Assembly: GCA_023410715.1 (NCBI GenBank)
Contig: JAEYPN010000011.1
Span: 1 to 64,000 of the forward strand
Direction of reading: 5' to 3'
DNA length: 64,000 bases
DNA from: Bacillota bacterium
GTDB lineage: Bacteria > Bacillota_I > Bacilli_A > Izemoplasmatales > UBA1188
Part shown: piece by piece, positions 61,401 through 64,000 of the stretch
Position numbering within the stretch: the stretch's first letter is position 1
How the letters are laid out: the number at the start of each line of letters is the position of its first letter
The notes under the pieces: model-generated
What the model was told of the DNA's origin: nothing
The model's database searches: none
The model's input: the letters and a program-made list of their open reading frames with translations, nothing else
Translations under genes and position numbers: made by a program

Positions 61401-64000
61401 CTTTAGTTTTAGGTAAAGATGTAACAGAAAACTTTGTTTTACCTATAACTGATTCTTTTGAATATGCATCAATTATAAGTTGGACTTCTAAAAATGAGGC
61501 AATTACAATTGATGGGGCAAATGCCATAGTTATAAGACCAGATGTTGATAAAGAGGATATTTTAGTAGAATTAAAAGCTATAATTAAGGTTAATGATGCT
61601 TTAGAAGAATTTAAAGTTACTTTTAAAGTACTAAAAAAATCATTAGATCCTGAAGTTGTTTCAGCTGACATTAACGCTGCTTTAGATATTCTTTATACAA
61701 ATAAAGAATATAGTGATAATTTCACATTTATATCAAAAAATGATACTTATGATATTCCAATTAATTGGGTAACATTAAGTCAACAAATTTTAATTACAAA
61801 TAATTACGCTACACTTATTAGACCTGCTTATAATGAGCAAAAAACAGCAGTTATGGTTAAAGCAATATATGAAGTTTTGGGAGTTGAAAAAACCTACGAA
61901 ACAACAATTTATATTTTGCCTGTTTTACCAACTAACGAAGAATTAGTTTTTGAATTACGTAAAGTAGTAAATAAAGTTAATTTGGATAATCTAACAGATA
62001 ATGTCACATTGCCTTTAACAACAGTTTATGGCGGAATTATTTCTTGGGTATCAAATAATCATGCTTTAAGTAGTGATGGAAAAGTAACTCGTCCAAACTA
62101 TAAAACTAGTGATTCAACTGGTGATGTCATTGCAACTATATTTGTTAACAGCGAATCAGTTGGAGAACAAATTATCCTATCTTCAAAAGTATTAATGAAA
62201 GAACCAATTTATATTTCTACTTTAGCAGAACTTCAAGCAATTGAAAGTGGCACAAAAGAATATTATATTCTTGAAAATGATATTGATGGAGAAGGTTCTA
62301 CATTTAATGCAATCGCTAAATTTAATGGTACATTAGACGGGGCTAATCATAAAATATTTAATTTAAAGATTAATCAAGCTTTAATAGCTGATACAAATAC
62401 TAATGTTGAAATTGCTGTTAAAAATTTAATATTTGATAATATTGAATTAATTCAAATAGATGCAGAACGGGCAGCAATTATTTTTGGTAAGACTCAAGGA
62501 AACGTTACAATTGAAAATGTCGTTGTAACAAACTCATTAATTAAAATCAGATATGCACAAGATTATATTGCAGCTTTAGTAGGTCGCTCAACATCTGGTT
62601 CAATCAATATAAAAAATGTTTATGTTGATTTTATGATGGAAATAGCTACACCAGCTGAAGGCGAAACAATTAATGTTGCTGGTTGTGGATATAATGGTGG
62701 ACTTATTGCTGGCTTATCATCTGGTGTTACAGCAAATATTAGCGATGCTGAAGTATATGTTACTGTTTTAAGCCCAGACCAAGTTGCTGGTGGTATTATT
62801 GGTAGAATGCAAGGAAATGCAATGCTTGAGAATGTCATTGTTAAAACAACAGCTGAATCAAGAAAAATGATTGGTGGTGTCTTTGGTGACGTAACAGGAA
62901 AAGCAACTTTAACTAATGTAGTTGTTACTGGTGAATTAACATCAACTAATGAAACAACTGTCGGTGGAGTTTCTGGTAGTGGTTCTGCTAATATTACAAT
63001 GAGTAAAGTTCATCAATATAATGTTACATTTATCTTACCAGAGACTAAGACACCTATTGGGGTTAATGGTATTGAAATAACTAGAGCTTCATTATTTGAA
63101 GAATCATGGTGGACTTTAAACTTTGTAAATGAAAATGATCTTTGGATTTTTGATACAGAAAGTATGTTCTATGCTCTAAAAATTTATGAATTAGGTGTAA
63201 GACCTGCAGTAAATGAAGATGAAATGATCTTGGTTTTTGACAATTGGTTAAAAGCGCAATTTAAAGATGAGGTTACTGAAGATTTTGATTTAGTATCATT
63301 GTTTCCATATCGAGACATTGTTGTTACATTTACGGTTGAATCTGGGGGAGCAATTTCAATAGATAGTAATAAAGTATTCGTTTATCGACCTAAATTTGGC
63401 AGTGGTGATGAATTAGTTAAGATTAAAGCAACATATGAAATTGCAGGGCAACCAAATGAAAAAATATTTGAATTTAAAGTTTTAGAATTTCAACCTGACT
63501 ATTCTTCACAATTAGCATATGCAAAAGAATATGTTAAAAACTTATTCAATAATCAAGACTTACTAGCTTTAGTTGCAAATTTAACACTACCTTTAAGTGA
63601 TGACAATAATTATTCAATAATTACTTGGTCATCAACAAACACTGCTTTATCAAATACAGGTATTGTGACTCGTCCTCTAGCAACTCAAAACGATGAAGAA
63701 GGTAAATTAATTGCTATAATTACAGTATCAACATTTAATCCAGAAGTTGTCGAATTTGACGTTAAAGTTTTAAAAGAAGAAGCAGCAACTGTAATTTCAA
63801 CAAAAGAAGAATTAGCTAACTTCATTAATAATGGGGGAACAGGTAACTATATTCTTGCAAATGACATTGATATGACAGATGTAACTTTAACTGGCTCAAC
63901 TAAAATATTTGAAGGCGTTTTTGATGGTAATGGTTATACAATTTCAAATATTAGTGCTGTTGCTACTGCCAACAAAATGGGTGTATTCTTTAAAACTTTA
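58499..64000 (+). CDS. Giant modular lipoprotein (Big_2, aBig_2 and GLUG-like repeats), 3' end outside the window
   Basis: The frame is open from ATG 58499 (GGGAGGA 3-4 bases upstream) to the window edge: 1834 residues, no stop. Lipobox LVGC (Cys21) and a Thr/Ser spacer are followed by a Big_2 Ig-like domain (about 60-145, with VTWSSSNTQVATVSQTGLV), then a lectin-like beta-sandwich of LamG or concanavalin type (about 145-370). Next comes a GLUG-like beta-helix segment (about 505-800, NDIDATGYDWIPV, GVLDGANH), four atrophied Ig-like aBig_2 units (about 860-1235), a second GLUG-like segment (about 1240-1540) and two more aBig_2 units. A third GLUG-like segment begins at the edge. The last gene seen in the pectin operon, it may bind polysaccharide, and a catalytic domain could follow downstream. 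Confidence 0.8.
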   Translation, partial: MKKKILLISTLFIGLIVLVGCRRTTGTTVKPTVKTTVSKTTSSNSSSKSEEIKISSLEITGISEDIVEGDTLQLSVKVLPDAAKSRQVTWSSSNTQVATVSQTGLVTALKEGYAVIKVAGDGKEDTYDVYVTKKEELIRDTTPYEVWYEGFELSSSLNEWKLNSDQIPTEVVGQFREAKSDKFTPTELNNALKLTSSFDTDSKTERGFTAVADGWLQIDMMLTEQNGQMSFEVYAGKDDRLFSIHLHQGGKVRYRIDEADGGGYGIRLETDVDWEVNKWITFVVTWNADVEENEFKTYNAYVLMKDENGEYLKQFAKNIPFFYQELSTSPNWMKIRVNKGNDTDKLEGKDAPNNVTGYVDNIILKSLDDMIKDNKFPRVDDTLVQTENIPTVSAKASVVSKVGEKYQFELFGTSISNKQTEGTLYYLIREMSDFTAPTKEEIKALNQKIMISASSTSINGVIEVSNFDMAKTYELFYIVVNEAGETEVKNIREISGATLVYTAAQLHDALEAGAEHIILANDIDATGYDWIPVSKKYEGVLDGANHIINGLNITGDFVLKLNSSNKTIANGKYAGIFATISSATIKNLIISNSKIDAYERSGLIAGNVAGNLKIENVYIAGLTVSMKYDIDYHGALVGRIQSGSVKVTNVAVSDYSVEYDDSYAKDYVVLNGPKFDPSAADEISVDTTKWGAYGGGFVGGVDSGATLNMNDIQIVNSKIQMFDQAAGGLLGRNSGTTNITNAYVNVEVETPKNAGLVAGDVAGTFTITNALLIGKATATAGSGYIQGKNNSATAITPTNVFALVEITPLAEVPAGVTVITIVNDSLYTNLPTFADLWEVKASYKVLKISLAEIKVVKTDKQKVEEVIDWLSNEMPEALEEDFTLPTTDKNSYNTVITWVLDDSEFARIDNNLLIITRPTYTNGSEDIRLVVKIVLNEEEKEFEFNITIPRLPMSDEEKALKIKESLESLVLGKDVTENFVLPITDSFEYASIISWTSKNEAITIDGANAIVIRPDVDKEDILVELKAIIKVNDALEEFKVTFKVLKKSLDPEVVSADINAALDILYTNKEYSDNFTFISKNDTYDIPINWVTLSQQILITNNYATLIRPAYNEQKTAVMVKAIYEVLGVEKTYETTIYILPVLPTNEELVFELRKVVNKVNLDNLTDNVTLPLTTVYGGIISWVSNNHALSSDGKVTRPNYKTSDSTGDVIATIFVNSESVGEQIILSSKVLMKEPIYISTLAELQAIESGTKEYYILENDIDGEGSTFNAIAKFNGTLDGANHKIFNLKINQALIADTNTNVEIAVKNLIFDNIELIQIDAERAAIIFGKTQGNVTIENVVVTNSLIKIRYAQDYIAALVGRSTSGSINIKNVYVDFMMEIATPAEGETINVAGCGYNGGLIAGLSSGVTANISDAEVYVTVLSPDQVAGGIIGRMQGNAMLENVIVKTTAESRKMIGGVFGDVTGKATLTNVVVTGELTSTNETTVGGVSGSGSANITMSKVHQYNVTFILPETKTPIGVNGIEITRASLFEESWWTLNFVNENDLWIFDTESMFYALKIYELGVRPAVNEDEMILVFDNWLKAQFKDEVTEDFDLVSLFPYRDIVVTFTVESGGAISIDSNKVFVYRPKFGSGDELVKIKATYEIAGQPNEKIFEFKVLEFQPDYSSQLAYAKEYVKNLFNNQDLLALVANLTLPLSDDNNYSIITWSSTNTALSNTGIVTRPLATQNDEEGKLIAIITVSTFNPEVVEFDVKVLKEEAATVISTKEELANFINNGGTGNYILANDIDMTDVTLTGSTKIFEGVFDGNGYTISNISAVATANKMGVFFKTL

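Noticed and set aside
1..64000. Mycoplasma-type code with TGA as tryptophan
   Set aside because: Several genes end at TGA directly before a properly spaced start of the next gene (50668, 53122), and tryptophan is coded by TGG throughout.

Overview
The window is an AT-rich bacterial sequence read with the standard code. TGA is a true stop (for example 50666-50668 and 53120-53122), and Shine-Dalgarno sites are good. Extracytoplasmic proteins are lipoproteins or carry plain transmembrane anchors, and no LPXTG sorting signal is seen. AT-richness, CcpA-type operator sequences and the gene families suggest a low-GC Bacillota lineage, possibly Acholeplasmatales, Izemoplasmatales, Anaeroplasmatales or a wall-poor Erysipelotrichales relative. 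This placement is inference; no rRNA or housekeeping gene is present.

Left and central part (1-46.0 kb, minus strand). A truncated IS256-like element end (1-171) and a small lipoprotein gene come first. Then a tightly packed five-gene block is transcribed right to left: an 8705-residue secreted protein (17874-43991, about 41 % of the window), a 3701-residue membrane-anchored protein (6757-17862), a degenerate GGDEF-EAL protein, a membrane-anchored McrB/MoxR-like AAA+ ATPase, and a DUF2357-like coiled-coil protein with a PAS-like end. The 8705-residue protein carries 20 GLUG modules, about 24 InlB/Flg_new-type repeats and a C-terminal dockerin. The 3701-residue protein begins with a cohesin-like domain, continues with about 35 cadherin-like sandwiches, and ends in a transmembrane helix. 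The two giants could therefore dock non-covalently into one very long surface fibre, with the three downstream genes as its signalling or energy module. This is the most novel-looking system here. A six-repeat Ig-like surface protein (44402-46042) with its own terminator lies just upstream.

Middle accessory region (46.0-49.0 kb). It holds a long non-coding stretch, a CPBP intramembrane protease, an unassigned protein with a uracil-DNA-glycosylase-like motif, and a second truncated IS256-like end in the same orientation as the first.

Right part (49.0-64 kb, plus strand). This is a pectin/oligogalacturonide operon with a well-formed promoter overlapped by a perfect cre/LacI-type operator. Order: PL1 pectate lyase lipoprotein, PL2-like pectate lyase lipoprotein, a membrane protein, two CUT1-type permeases, a large solute-binding lipoprotein, three small membrane proteins, and a giant lipoprotein (Big_2, aBig_2 and GLUG-like repeats) that runs off the window. 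No transport ATPase is encoded, so a shared MsmX-like ATPase elsewhere is expected. Surface lyases would cut pectin, the transporter would import oligomers, and the giant adhesins may hold the cell on its substrate or neighbours (inference).
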